Shown one piece after another: positions 15,789-25,167 of a stretch of DNA of 64,000 nucleotides (position 1 is the first letter of the stretch; each line of letters starts with the position of its first letter). Origin of the DNA: Micromonospora coxensis. Lineage in GTDB: Bacteria; Actinomycetota; Actinomycetes; Mycobacteriales; Micromonosporaceae. A model generated the notes under the pieces. The model searched no databases. It was not told where the DNA came from and saw nothing but the letters and a program-made list of their open reading frames with translations. Location of the stretch: positions 434,001 through 498,000 of the forward strand of contig NZ_LT607753.1 of assembly GCF_900090295.1 (NCBI RefSeq), written 5' to 3'. Made by a program: the position numbers and the translations under genes.

Positions 15789-16793
15789 TCAACCACCGTG
15801 TCCGGCGTGCGTGGTCGTGTCCGCGCCGGCCGGTGCCGAGCCGGACGTGATCCGGGTCTTGTGGATGGTGGTGTCCGACGCGACCGGCGTGACGGCGGGC
15901 CGCACATCCGGCTTCTCGCCCTTGTCGCAGGACTTGGCGGCGTTGAGGCACCCGGCGACCAGCCGGCCCAGGGTCGCCTCGTCCCAGGTGTTGATGAAGT
16001 CGGCGTGGCCGGAGAAGACACCACCGCTGGACAGGGTGATCCGGTCGGTACGCCGGATGTCCTTGCCGTACTCGAAGTTGACCGACACCGTGATGCCGGG
16101 GACGGCGACCGGGTGGGTGCGGGGACATTCGCCGCGGTTGGCGTAGGCCATGTGGCTCTTGTGGTCGGGGCTGTCGATCCGGACGCCGTCCCAGCATTCC
16201 GGGAACTCGATGCGGAACTTGAGGAACTCGTCGTTGGCGGCGCAGCTGGGCGTCTGGACGCTGCGGCGGTCACCGCTACGGACGCAGTCCCAGTTCGCCA
16301 CGTCGCCGGGCTGCTCGCGGGTCGCGCGGGCGTCGCCGGCGATCATGCGCAGGTTCTGCGGGAACGGCTTGATGGCGCGAGGGTCGAGCTGTCGGGACCG
16401 GTAGTAGACGTTGGTTCGGGTCGCCTCGGTGGGCTCGCCGTTGACCAGGACGGTAGGGAACCAGTAGGACCCGGTGTGGCCTTCGCCGTCGCAGGTCGTC
16501 CTCGGGTTCCGCTTCAGCTGCTCGTAGGTGGAGCCGGCGTTGACGCCCCGATTGCCGACGAAGTCGTGCAGGTGCGAGGCGCCGGGCTGACCGAAGGCGA
16601 CGATCGGGTCGTCGGCGGCGCGGTGGCTCAGCTCGCAGCGCGTGATGAAGCTGCCTTCGTTGCGCTCGATCCTGCTGTCACGGCGGTCGTTCTCGGCGGC
16701 GAAGCCGGTGCTGGTGGCCACGGCCCAGGACCCGGCGAGGCCCACAGCGGCGACCAGGGACAGCGCGATACGGCGGTGTCGGTGCTGCAGCAT
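15789..16793 (-). CDS. Secreted DUF1996-domain protein
   Basis: A 334-residue protein with a Sec signal peptide (about residues 1-32, SLVAAVGLAGSWAVATSTGFAA, split around the cleavage region). It matches the DUF1996 pattern: GASHLHDFVGN, SYWFPTVLVNG, LRMIAGD and ECWDGVRIDSPDHKSHMAY. DUF1996 proteins are common as exported proteins in fungi and actinomycetes and often sit near carbohydrate-binding domains; the biochemical role is unknown. The histidine-rich motifs could form a metal or active site. The start ATG 16793 has GGAG at proper distance. The tail after about 290 is low-complexity and threonine-rich. Confidence 0.87.
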   Translation of the reverse strand: MLQHRHRRIALSLVAAVGLAGSWAVATSTGFAAENDRRDSRIERNEGSFITRCELSHRAADDPIVAFGQPGASHLHDFVGNRGVNAGSTYEQLKRNPRTTCDGEGHTGSYWFPTVLVNGEPTEATRTNVYYRSRQLDPRAIKPFPQNLRMIAGDARATREQPGDVANWDCVRSGDRRSVQTPSCAANDEFLKFRIEFPECWDGVRIDSPDHKSHMAYANRGECPRTHPVAVPGITVSVNFEYGKDIRRTDRITLSSGGVFSGHADFINTWDEATLGRLVAGCLNAAKSCDKGEKPDVRPAVTPVASDTTIHKTRITSGSAPAGADTTTHAGHGG

Positions 16794-17231
16794 GATTGCT
16801 CCTTGGCGGTTCGGTCCACCGGTGGATCCCCATCCGATGGCTGATCACCGATGGACACCCCGAAGCGGCCGTCAGGGTTTCACCGTGGCCGCCGTCGAAG
16901 TCCCGTCGTGTCCGCCGGGGCGCCCGGACCGTCCACCTCGATGCCGCTGATCCGGTGGTTGCCGCAGTGGTCACCGCGGCGACGCCGACGGGTTCGGTCA
17001 CTACCGCCGCGATCGCCGCGGACCGGGTACCGGTGCTGTCGTACCCGGCGGCGGAGGTCGGTCAGGGTCCGCCACTCACCGCACGCGGACAGCTCCGCCA
17101 CGCTCCCCTGGCCGAGAGGTCGCTCGCGGTGAAACCTGCGCCGGCCTCGGATGGTGTCTCACCACGACGCCGTCCATCAACCCGGGGAATCGGCCCCGCC
17201 GCGATGCCCGGTGGATCGGAAGGTGAGACTG
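16794..17231. other. Divergent intergenic region
   Basis: This 438-bp gap separates the minus-strand DUF1996 gene and the plus-strand beta-helix gene, so it should contain promoters for both. I found no clear -35/-10 pair, no match to the LacI or ROK boxes of this window and no RNA gene. Confidence 0.4.
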
Positions 17232-18566
17232 ATGGCGGGAGCCAAGCGGGCGCTGGCCGCGTTGAGCGCGACAGCCGTTTGCGTGACCATGTCCCTCCTC
17301 TGGAGATCGGCGGAGGCGAGTGACCGACCGGCCGAGCCCGCTGCGGATTCGTCGTCCGCACCAGCCGGCGCCTCGCCGGGTGGATTCCGGGCACGGTTCA
17401 GGAACGGGTCCCTGGCCAGCCTGAACGCGGACAACTCTCGTGGAAACGCCGACGGGGTCCGGTGGACAGCGAGCACCGCCACCCTGTCCGTGGACAAGGC
17501 CGGGACCTATCTCATCGACGGCATCGTGGCCGCCAACATTCAGATCGCCGCGACCGGAACTGTCACCATCCTCGGCGGGAACAAGCAGTACGACGACCGC
17601 GACGTCGACTCCGAGGCGGAACGGACAGGCTTCTTCAACCGGCGCCGGGGTGGCGACGGCGGGGTGGTGGGCGTCGGACCGCAGGGTGTCGTCGATGCGC
17701 CGGGCTATCTCGACAGCGCGCTGGTCGGGGTGTTCGTGCCGAATCCGGTGGACCCCACGAATCCGGCCTCGGTGATCCAGGCGACGTCGGACAACCGGGC
17801 CACCATCAACCTCCGCAACTTCACGATCTTCGGGGACGGCCACAACGCGGTGCGCCCACTGCAGGGCAATGCCGGCGGCACCATGTCAGACCTGGTCGTC
17901 GTCACCCCCGCGTTCGGTGTCTCGGCCAGCCGCCCCCGCGGCAGCGGTGGTGGCGGGGTCGAGATCGGCCAGGACGGCCTGCTGCGCGACAGCTTCCTGA
18001 AGGTCGGCGACGATGCCATCAAGCCGAAGAAGAGGGGTGCGGTGGCCAGGAACATCCGGGTGCAGTTGCAGGACAGCGGCACCGCCGTCCAGTTCGGCTG
18101 GAGCCCCGCCCAGGCAGAAGGGGACGTAGTGGTCGACGGCGTCGTGGTCAACGGCCGGCTCAGCCGCTCCGAGGTGGGGGACTACCGAGAGGGGGCCGGT
18201 GAGTCAGTCGTCGGCGGATCCATCGGCGGGAACGAGGCGAACTACGTGGCGCGCAACATCCGGGTGGAGCCGGACCTCCGTCGCTCCTTCCCCAACATCG
18301 TCCGACTCCGTTTTCCCGAGCGTCACGTGGTGCGCAACGTCGACCTGGACCTGCGGCTGTCAGCGGAGACCGAACTGACGGCCATTCCCGGCACGCGGGG
18401 CACGCACAGCTTCGTCCTCCTTCGGCCGGACAGCGCGGCCCCCCAGCCGGTGACCCTGACCGTGGAGAGGGACACCACCGCCGGTACGGCTCGACCGGTC
18501 CAGCCCACCGGCCGGACGGCCCGGTTCTTCCTCGTCACGGACCGGGTCGCCCTACACGGGCGGTAA
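17232..18566 (+). CDS. Secreted right-handed beta-helix protein related to GH49/GH28-type glycosidases
   Basis: A 444-residue exported protein. The signal peptide (about residues 1-30) is followed by a low-complexity linker and then a repetitive beta-helix (about 55-400) with many short NIRVxL-type coils. The region VEIGQDGLLRDSFLKVGDDAIK carries E244 and the aspartate pair D260-D261, the place where GH49 and GH28 enzymes hold their catalytic acids. The next coils end in GTAVQFGW, echoing NGAVFQLGW in the protein at 40533. The isolated aspartate found 19 residues before the DD pair in the other two family members is absent here. ATG 17232 follows GGAAGGTGAG. It is probably an extracellular polysaccharide hydrolase, but catalysis is less certain than for the two relatives. 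Confidence 0.72.
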   Translation: MAGAKRALAALSATAVCVTMSLLWRSAEASDRPAEPAADSSSAPAGASPGGFRARFRNGSLASLNADNSRGNADGVRWTASTATLSVDKAGTYLIDGIVAANIQIAATGTVTILGGNKQYDDRDVDSEAERTGFFNRRRGGDGGVVGVGPQGVVDAPGYLDSALVGVFVPNPVDPTNPASVIQATSDNRATINLRNFTIFGDGHNAVRPLQGNAGGTMSDLVVVTPAFGVSASRPRGSGGGGVEIGQDGLLRDSFLKVGDDAIKPKKRGAVARNIRVQLQDSGTAVQFGWSPAQAEGDVVVDGVVVNGRLSRSEVGDYREGAGESVVGGSIGGNEANYVARNIRVEPDLRRSFPNIVRLRFPERHVVRNVDLDLRLSAETELTAIPGTRGTHSFVLLRPDSAAPQPVTLTVERDTTAGTARPVQPTGRTARFFLVTDRVALHGR

Positions 18567-18876
18567 GACCGCCACCGTCCATGTCCTCGGCATCCGGGCG
18601 GACTTCTGTCGGTCGTCCCAGCACGGGCCCCGAGGTTCCTGCCCGACCGCACCGACCCACCGCCGTGCACCGGACGGGCCGATCAGCCGCTCGACCCGTC
18701 CGGTGCTGGCGCAGCGCGACCTCCCACCGACGGCGTACCGCTGATCGGCGACGAGTGGGTCGCCGTAGCCGGAGCCACCGGCGACCGTAGGCCGGCCGTG
18801 GCCGGGCCATCCCCTCCGCCACGGAGCGCCCGTACCCGTGCCGTCGCCCCGCCCGGAGCGCCGGTCGGTCGGCATG
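18567..18876. other. Intergenic region between the beta-helix gene and the araB regulatory boxes
   Basis: About 310 bp without a supportable gene. Open frames here are antisense or compositional. A short GGCGGT/ACCGCC hairpin around the beta-helix stop codon could be a weak terminator. The remainder leads into the araB control region. Confidence 0.35.
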
Positions 18877-18891
18877 AGTGATCGGTAACCA
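18877..18891. promoter_or_regulatory. Distal LacI-type operator box upstream of araB
   Basis: AGTGATCGGTAACCA has 12 of 14 positions of TGTGATCGGTAACA. It lies 89 bp upstream of the promoter-proximal box, a spacing that would allow a repression loop between two bound LacI dimers or tetramers. Confidence 0.5.
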
Positions 18892-18952
18892 GCCGGTACG
18901 GGCGTGGACCTTCCCCCCTTCAGGCAGATCAGAGTTCCCTTGGTCGAGGGTA

Positions 18953-18980
18953 TTGACGAGATCCGTGTGAACGGTAACAG
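18953..18980 (+). promoter_or_regulatory. Promoter of the araBDA-transporter-sulfatase-GH27 operon
   Basis: TTGACG (18953-18958) and TAACAG (18975-18980) are separated by 16 bp. The -10 lies inside the operator box TGTGAACGGTAACA (18966-18979). The start codon of araB is 55 bp downstream. A bound LacI repressor would directly occlude RNA polymerase. Confidence 0.5.
18966..18979. promoter_or_regulatory. Promoter-proximal LacI-type operator at araB
   Basis: TGTGAACGGTAACA matches 13 of 14 positions of the box found at 37148. It overlaps the predicted -10 element of araB. Three LacI proteins in the window share a recognition helix suited to a common site. Confidence 0.65.
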
Positions 18981-19035
18981 TAGTCGCCATACTTCGGGCT
19001 CCGGCCCCGATCGGCAGACATCTGGGAGTTGCCGC

Positions 19036-20700
19036 ATGACCATTGGTGAACGGCCGCAGTACGTCGTCGGGATCGACTTCGGCACGCTGTCCGGCCGGGC
19101 GCTCGTCGTCCGGGTGCAGGACGGCGCCGAACTGGGCACGGCCGTCACGGAATACGCACACGGGGTGATCGATGCGGCGCTGCCCGGCACCGACCGGCGA
19201 CTCTCCCGCGACTGGGCCCTGCAGGTGCCTGCCGACTACGTCGAGGTGCTCCGCACAGCCGTACCACGTGCCGTCGCCTCGGCCGGGATCGATCCGGCTG
19301 ACGTCATCGGGCTCGCCACCGACTTCACCGCCTGCACCATGGTGCCGACGCTGGCCGACGGCACCCCGCTGTGCGAGGTCCCGCGGTTCGCCGACGAGCC
19401 GCACGCGTACGTCAAGCTCTGGAAGCACCACGCCGCCCAGGCTCAGGCCGACCGGATCAACGACCTCGCAAAGGCCCGTGGCGAGCCGTGGCTCGGCCGC
19501 TACGGCGGATTCATCTCGTCGGAGTGGGAGTTCGCCAAGGGCCTGCAGCTCCTTGAGGAAGCACCCGACGTGTACGCCGCCATGGACCGGTGGGTCGAGG
19601 CGGCCGACTGGATCGTCTGGCAGCTCACCGGCACCTACGTCCGCAACGCCTGCACCGCCGGGTACAAGGGCATCCACCAGGACGGCAGGTACCCGTCGGA
19701 GGAGTTCCTCGCCGCGCTCCATCCCGACTTCACGGGTTTCGTCCGCGACAAACTCGACCAGCCGATCGGCGAGCTGGGCGCACCCGCCGGCCGCCTCACT
19801 GCCCGCGCCGCGGCGTGGACCGGCCTGCCCGAGGGCATCGTGGTGGCCGTGGGCAACGTCGACGCCCACGTCTCCGCCGCTGCCGCCCAGGCCGTCGAGC
19901 CGGGGCAACTGGTCGCGATCATGGGTACGTCGACGTGCCATGTCATGAGCGGGGACCGCCTCGTGGAGGTGCCGGGGATGTGCGGCGTCGTCGACGGCGG
20001 CATCATCGCCGGCCGACACGGCTACGAGGCGGGGCAGTCCGGGGTCGGCGACATTCTCGGCTGGTTCGTCGAGAATCAGGTTCCGCCGGCCTACGTACAG
20101 TCCGCCGAGGCCGAGGGCGTCTCGGTCCACGAGTACCTGACGGCCCTGTCGGCGGACGACCCGGTCGGCTCGCACGGACTGGTCGCACTCGACTGGTGGA
20201 GCGGCAACCGCTCGGTCCTCGTCGACCACGAGTTGTCCGGCCTATTCATCGGCATGAGCCTGACCACCCGGCCCGAGGAGATCTACCGGGCGCTGGTGGA
20301 GGCGACCGCGTTCGGCGCCCGCATGATCGTCGAGACCTTCGCCCGCTCGGGGCTGCCGGTGCGTGAGTTCATCGCCACCGGCGGCCTGTTGAAGAACCGC
20401 ACCCTCATGCAGATCTACAGCGACGTGCTCGGCATGCCCCTGTCCACCGTGGTCTCGCAGCAGGGGCCGGCGCTCGGGTCGGCGATCCACGCCGCCGTCG
20501 CCGCGGGCGCCTACCCCGACGTGCCGACCGCCGCGGCGGCGATGGGCGGCCGGGTCACCGATGCGTACCGGCCGAAGCCGGCCAACGTCGCCGCCTACGA
20601 CCGGCTGTACCGCATCTACCGCGAGCTGCACGACCATTTCGGCCGCGGCGACGACGTGATGCGTCGACTCAAGGCGATCCGACGGGAGGCCAGCGCATGA
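19036..20700 (+). CDS. araB: L-ribulokinase
   Basis: A 554-residue FGGY-family carbohydrate kinase that phosphorylates L-ribulose to L-ribulose 5-phosphate in the cytoplasm. The N-terminal ATPase-fold motif is VVGIDFGTLSGRALVV (residues about 10-25); DFGTxSxR is typical of AraB and differs from the xylulokinase motif. Further support comes from LATDFTACTMVPT, the long insert with WKHHAAQ characteristic of AraB, VAIMGTSTCHVM and the C-terminal FIATGGLLKNRTLMQIYSD. Length is normal. The stop overlaps the start of araD (ATGA), placing it first in the araB-araD-araA operon. Confidence 0.96.
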   Translation: MTIGERPQYVVGIDFGTLSGRALVVRVQDGAELGTAVTEYAHGVIDAALPGTDRRLSRDWALQVPADYVEVLRTAVPRAVASAGIDPADVIGLATDFTACTMVPTLADGTPLCEVPRFADEPHAYVKLWKHHAAQAQADRINDLAKARGEPWLGRYGGFISSEWEFAKGLQLLEEAPDVYAAMDRWVEAADWIVWQLTGTYVRNACTAGYKGIHQDGRYPSEEFLAALHPDFTGFVRDKLDQPIGELGAPAGRLTARAAAWTGLPEGIVVAVGNVDAHVSAAAAQAVEPGQLVAIMGTSTCHVMSGDRLVEVPGMCGVVDGGIIAGRHGYEAGQSGVGDILGWFVENQVPPAYVQSAEAEGVSVHEYLTALSADDPVGSHGLVALDWWSGNRSVLVDHELSGLFIGMSLTTRPEEIYRALVEATAFGARMIVETFARSGLPVREFIATGGLLKNRTLMQIYSDVLGMPLSTVVSQQGPALGSAIHAAVAAGAYPDVPTAAAAMGGRVTDAYRPKPANVAAYDRLYRIYRELHDHFGRGDDVMRRLKAIRREASA

Positions 20701-21395
20701 GCATCCGTACCTCTGCCGCCGTCCGGTCCACCATCACCGAACTGCGCGAGACCGTCTGCGCCCTGCACGCCGAGCTGACCCGCCATGAGCTGGTGATCTG
20801 GACGGCGGGCAACGTCTCGGCACGGGTGCCCGGCGAGGAGCTCATGGTGATCAAGCCCTCGGGCGTGCGATATCACGAGCTGACCCCGGAATCCATTGTC
20901 GTCACGGACCTGACCGGCCGGCTCGTCGAGGGCGACCGGTCCCCGTCGTCGGACACCGCGGCCCATGCCTACGTCTACCGGCACCTACCCGAGGTCGGCG
21001 GCATCGTGCACTCCCACTCCACCTACGCCACCGCCTGGTCCGCCCGTCGGGAGCCGATCCCGTGCGTGCTGACGATGGTCGCCGACGAGTTCGGCGGGGA
21101 CATTCCGGTCGGGCCGTTCGCCCTGATCGGTGACGACTCGATCGGCCGCGGCATCGTCGAGACGCTGCGCGGGTCCCGCAGTCGCGCCGTCCTGATGGGC
21201 GGACACGGCCCGTTCACCGTCGGCACCGACGCCCAGGACGCGGTCAAGGCCGCCGTGATGCTCGAGGACGTCGCCCGGACCGTGCACATCGCGCGCCAGC
21301 TCGGCGACCCGCCCCGACTCGCGCAGGCGCACATCGACCACCTCTTCCACCGGTATCAGAACGTCTACGGACAGCAGGGAGACACGCCCTCATGA
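20697..21395 (+). CDS. araD: L-ribulose-5-phosphate 4-epimerase
   Basis: A 232-residue class II aldolase/adducin-family enzyme that interconverts L-ribulose 5-phosphate and D-xylulose 5-phosphate, feeding arabinose into the pentose phosphate pathway. It has the substrate-binding [11 protein letters not shown] (GNxS motif), [11 protein letters not shown], the metal ligands in [14 protein letters not shown] (HSH) and a third histidine later in GGHGPFTVG. Length matches AraD. It overlaps araB and araA by 4 bp each, so translation is probably coupled. Confidence 0.95.
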   Translation: MSIRTSAAVRSTITELRETVCALHAELTRHELVIWTAGNVSARVPGEELMVIKPSGVRYHELTPESIVVTDLTGRLVEGDRSPSSDTAAHAYVYRHLPEVGGIVHSHSTYATAWSARREPIPCVLTMVADEFGGDIPVGPFALIGDDSIGRGIVETLRGSRSRAVLMGGHGPFTVGTDAQDAVKAAVMLEDVARTVHIARQLGDPPRLAQAHIDHLFHRYQNVYGQQGDTPS

Positions 21396-22885
21396 GGCAG
21401 CAGATCTGGTTCCTCACCGGCAGCCAGGGCCTGTACGGCGAGGACGTCCTCGATCAGGTGGCCCGCCAGTCCCGGGAGATCTCCGACGCGCTGGCGCGGC
21501 ACCCGGGGATCCTGCCGGAGGTGGTGGCCAAGCCGGTGCTCACCGACGCGACGAACATCCGCCGGATCATGCTCGACGCGAACGCCGACGACCGGGTGGT
21601 CGGGGTGATCGCCTGGATGCACACCTTCTCACCGGCGAAGATGTGGATCACCGGCCTCGACACGCTGCGCAAGCCCCTGCTGCACCTGCACACGCAGATC
21701 AACCGGGATCTGCCGTGGAGCAGCATCGACATGGACTTCATGAACCTCAATCAGGCCGCGCACGGCGACCGGGAGTTCGGCTACATCCAGACCCGGCTCG
21801 GCAAGATCCGCAAGACGGTCTCCGGCCACACGTCCGACCCGGCCGTGCTGGCCCGGATCGGCGACTGGTGCCGGGTGGCGCTCGGGGTGCACGCCCTCCG
21901 TTCGATGCGACTGGCCCGCTTCGGCGACAACATGCGCAACGTCGCGGTGACCGAGGGCGACAAGGTCGAGGCCGAGCTGCGATTCGGCGTGTCGGTGAAC
22001 ACGTACGGCGTCAACGACCTGGTCGCCGTGGTGGACGCCATCGACGACGGACCGATCAAGGACCTCGTCGGCGAGTACGAGGAGCGCTACGCGGTCGAGC
22101 CGGAGCTGCGCGCCGGCGGCGAGCGCCACGAGTCCCTGCGCTACGCCGCCCGCATCGAACTCGCCCTGCGCCACTTCCTCGACGACGGTGGATTCACCGC
22201 CTTCACCACCAACTTCGAGGACCTCGGCGGGCTGCGCCAACTTCCCGGCCTCGCCGTGCAACGGCTGATGGCCGACGGCTACGGCTTCGGCGGCGAGGGC
22301 GACTGGAAGACCGCCGTGCTGCTGCGCACGCTCAAGGTGATCGCCACCGGGCTACCCGGCGGGACCTCCTTCATGGAGGACTACACCTACCACCTCGAAC
22401 CCGGTCGGGAACTCGTCCTCGGTGCGCACATGCTGGAGGTCTGCCCGTCGATCACGACCCGCACCCCGCGGATCGAGGTCCACCCGCTGTCCATCGGCGG
22501 CCGGGAGGATCCGGTCCGGATGGTGTTCGACGCCGATCCCGCCGACGGACTGGTGCTCGGCATGTGCGACCTCGGCGACCGGTTCCGCCTCGTCGCCAAC
22601 GAGGTGAGCCTGGTGGACCCACTCGAGGAGATGCCGCGGCTGCCGGTCGCCCGCGCGGTCTGGCGCCCACTCCCGGACTTCGCCACCTCCGCCGACTCCT
22701 GGTTGGCCGCCGGCGGCCCCCACCACACCGTCCTGTCCACCGCGTTGACCCGGGAGCACCTCTACGACTTCGCCGAGACCGTCGGGGTCGAACTCGCGCT
22801 GATCGGCGAGGGGACCACCGCTCGCCGCTTCGCCCAGGAACTGCAGTGGAGCAACGCCTACCACCGACTCGCACAGGGTCTGTGA
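21392..22885 (+). CDS. araA: L-arabinose isomerase
   Basis: A 497-residue enzyme converting L-arabinose to L-ribulose, the first step of the pathway. It shows [14 protein letters not shown] at the N-terminus, a central acidic Mn-site region with [20 protein letters not shown] and [15 protein letters not shown], and [13 protein letters not shown] near the C-terminus. All are typical of AraA. Length is normal for the family. Its presence with araB and araD shows that free L-arabinose is an intracellular product of the pathway encoded here. The next gene, an importer binding protein, begins 27 bp downstream. Confidence 0.96.
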   Translation: MRQQIWFLTGSQGLYGEDVLDQVARQSREISDALARHPGILPEVVAKPVLTDATNIRRIMLDANADDRVVGVIAWMHTFSPAKMWITGLDTLRKPLLHLHTQINRDLPWSSIDMDFMNLNQAAHGDREFGYIQTRLGKIRKTVSGHTSDPAVLARIGDWCRVALGVHALRSMRLARFGDNMRNVAVTEGDKVEAELRFGVSVNTYGVNDLVAVVDAIDDGPIKDLVGEYEERYAVEPELRAGGERHESLRYAARIELALRHFLDDGGFTAFTTNFEDLGGLRQLPGLAVQRLMADGYGFGGEGDWKTAVLLRTLKVIATGLPGGTSFMEDYTYHLEPGRELVLGAHMLEVCPSITTRTPRIEVHPLSIGGREDPVRMVFDADPADGLVLGMCDLGDRFRLVANEVSLVDPLEEMPRLPVARAVWRPLPDFATSADSWLAAGGPHHTVLSTALTREHLYDFAETVGVELALIGEGTTARRFAQELQWSNAYHRLAQGL

Positions 22886-22912
22886 CCCCCCCCACCACCG
22901 AAGGGAAAGACG

Positions 22913-24196
22913 TTGAGATCACTCAAGTTGATCACGGTCGCCGTGGTCGCCGCCCTCGGTCTGACCGCGACAGGCTGTTCGTCGTCGTCCGACACGAAGT
23001 CCGACGGCCCGGTCACCCTCACCTATGCCATGTGGCAGCAGGACCAGGTGGCCGCGTTCGAGAAGATCTTCGCCGAGTTCACCCGGCAGAACCCGGAGAT
23101 CAGCGTCAAGATCCAGCTCACCCCGTTCGCCCAGTACTTCGCCAAGCGTCAGAACGAGGCTGCCAACGGGACCCTGCCGGACGTGTTCTGGCTCAACCCC
23201 TACCACTTCCCGCTCTACGCGTCCGAGGGCGTCATCGCCCCGATCGACGAGAAGGTGAGCCGGTCCGGCTTCGACCTCGACGCCATCCCCGAGGGCATGC
23301 GGAGCATGTACAGCTGGGACGGCAAGCTGTACTCGCTGCCCAACAACCGCACCGTGATCGTCGTCTACTACAACAAGGACCTGTTCGCCAAGGCCAAGCT
23401 GCCGGAGCCGAAGCCGTCCTGGACGTGGCAGGAGTTCCAGGACACGGCCAGGAAGCTGACCGACCCCGAGGCCGGGGTCTACGGCACGGCGGTCTCCCTC
23501 GACCAGGGCCACGTCGGCGTGCAGACCACCATCCCGCAGGCCGGTGGTTACGTCCTCTCCCCCGACAAGTCGAAGACCGGGTTCGGTGACCCCAAGACGG
23601 TGGCCGGGGTCAGGTACCTCACCGACATGATCGCCAACGGGTCCGCCCCGAAGCTGTCCACCACCGCGCAGACCGACATGAACAGCCTCTTCTTCTCCAG
23701 CAAGGTCGCGATGCTCTACCAGGGCTCGTGGTTCGCCAACGCGTACTCCCAGTCCGACCTCGCCAAGGCCGGCAAGATCGGTGTGGTCACCGTGCCGCAC
23801 GGCCCGGCCGGCAACGCCACTCCGGGCTCGTCGCTGGGAAACGTGATGCCCGCCAAGGCGAAGCACCCTGAGCAGTCGTACAAGCTCATCGAGTTCCTCG
23901 GATCGAAGGCGGCGGCCGAGATCTACTCGCAGGAGGGTGTCGGACTCACCGCCTACCGGGAGACCGACCAGAACTACGTCGGCAAGTTCACCAAGGTGTT
24001 CGACCTGACCCCGGTGACCGAGGCCGTGAAGGTCGCCAACCCGCTGCCCGCGTCGCTCAACTCCTCGGTCTGGCTCAAGCAGCTCGTCGACGACCTCACG
24101 CCAGCCTTCGAGCAGAAGCAGAGCGCCGAGCAGGCCTGCGCGAAGCTCGCCACCGACATGCAGGGCGCCCTCGACCAGGAAAAGCGCAAGAAGTAG
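22913..24196 (+). CDS. Sugar-binding lipoprotein of an ABC importer (arabinose-operon linked)
   Basis: A 427-residue CUT1 substrate-binding protein. The signal peptide ends in a lipobox (TATGC, cysteine at about residue 22), so it is anchored outside the membrane. The body has TLTYAMWQQDQVAAFEKIF at the N-terminal lobe and VFWLNPYHFPLYASEG in the ligand cleft. It starts at a TTG (22913) after AAGGGA. Being co-transcribed with araBDA, two permeases, a sulfatase and a GH27 enzyme, it most likely binds an arabinose-containing, possibly sulfated, oligosaccharide; the ligand itself cannot be read from the sequence. Confidence 0.93.
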   Translation: MRSLKLITVAVVAALGLTATGCSSSSDTKSDGPVTLTYAMWQQDQVAAFEKIFAEFTRQNPEISVKIQLTPFAQYFAKRQNEAANGTLPDVFWLNPYHFPLYASEGVIAPIDEKVSRSGFDLDAIPEGMRSMYSWDGKLYSLPNNRTVIVVYYNKDLFAKAKLPEPKPSWTWQEFQDTARKLTDPEAGVYGTAVSLDQGHVGVQTTIPQAGGYVLSPDKSKTGFGDPKTVAGVRYLTDMIANGSAPKLSTTAQTDMNSLFFSSKVAMLYQGSWFANAYSQSDLAKAGKIGVVTVPHGPAGNATPGSSLGNVMPAKAKHPEQSYKLIEFLGSKAAAEIYSQEGVGLTAYRETDQNYVGKFTKVFDLTPVTEAVKVANPLPASLNSSVWLKQLVDDLTPAFEQKQSAEQACAKLATDMQGALDQEKRKK

Positions 24197-24204
24197 GTGC
24201 CGTG

Positions 24205-25167
24205 ATGTCTCAGCAGCTGACGCGGCCGCGTCCGCTGCCGGCCGGGGGGACCCGCAAGGGTCCCCCCACCCGCCGGCGACGTGGCCAGGCGGGACGACGA
24301 GAGGCGCTGGCGGGATACCTGTTCATCCTTCCGCTCTTCCTCGGCGTCTCCCTGTTCGCCTTCTACCCGTTGGTCCGGAACTTCTACCTCTCCATGACCG
24401 AGACCGGCGTCTTCGCCGGTGAGACATTCGTCGGCGCCGACCAGTACCAGCGACTCGTCTCCGACGGCGAGTTCTGGCGCGCCCTGCTCAACACGTTCGG
24501 CTACGCGGCCATCGCCATGCTCGGCATCCCGATCTCGCTGGTCGTCGCCGGGTTGCTCAACCGCAGCGGGCTTCGCTTCAAGTCGGCCTACCGGGTGATC
24601 TTCTTCCTGCCGGTGGTGACCATGCCGGTGGCGATCGGCATGATCTGGCAACTGCTCTACAACGGCAACCACGGGATCATCAACCAGCTCCTGGGTCTCG
24701 TCGGGATCTCCCCCGTGCAGTGGCTGAGCGACTCCCGCTTCTCGCTCGTCGCGATCGGGCTGGTCGGCGTCTGGGCCGGCATCGGACACCACGTGGTGCT
24801 GCTGCTGGCCGCGCTGCAGAACGTGCCCAACGAACTGCTGGAAGCGGCGAAGCTGGACGGAGCCGGCCCGGTTCGCCGGTTCCGGTCGGTGAGCGTGCCG
24901 ATGATCAGCCCGGCCGTGTTCCTGGTGTCGGTGCTGACCGTCATCCACTCGATGCAGACCTTCGACCTGGTGCTGATCATGATGGGTCCGTCGAACCCGG
25001 CCATCCAGTCCGCCCAGACGATCGTCTACTACTTCTACGACCAGGCCCTCATCTACCACGACCGGGGCTACGCCGCCGCGATCGTCACCGCGTTGCTGCT
25101 GGTGAACCTGATCCTGACCGCCATGCAGTTCTCGCTGCAGAAGAGGTGGGTCCACGATGACGCGTGA
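24205..25167 (+). CDS. Carbohydrate ABC transporter permease (MalF type)
   Basis: A 320-residue CUT1 permease with a basic cytoplasmic N-terminus (about residues 1-32), then six hydrophobic segments starting with LAGYLFILPLFLGVSLFAF. The EAA loop NELLEAAKLDGAGPVRRFRS is present. A GTG directly before the chosen ATG would add one residue. It partners the downstream MalG-type subunit, whose gene overlaps by 11 bp. No ATPase is encoded in the operon. Confidence 0.93.
   Translation: MSQQLTRPRPLPAGGTRKGPPTRRRRGQAGRREALAGYLFILPLFLGVSLFAFYPLVRNFYLSMTETGVFAGETFVGADQYQRLVSDGEFWRALLNTFGYAAIAMLGIPISLVVAGLLNRSGLRFKSAYRVIFFLPVVTMPVAIGMIWQLLYNGNHGIINQLLGLVGISPVQWLSDSRFSLVAIGLVGVWAGIGHHVVLLLAALQNVPNELLEAAKLDGAGPVRRFRSVSVPMISPAVFLVSVLTVIHSMQTFDLVLIMMGPSNPAIQSAQTIVYYFYDQALIYHDRGYAAAIVTALLLVNLILTAMQFSLQKRWVHDDA

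Noticed and set aside
18603..18612. CTTCTGTCGG, resembling the reverse complement of the ROK box
   Set aside because: It lacks part of the A/T run and no -35/-10 pair lies beside it, so it is probably coincidence.
18535..20229. A 564-codon minus-strand open frame opposite araB
   Set aside because: It mirrors the araB codons, has no recognisable motif and no start signal; araB is certain on the other strand.
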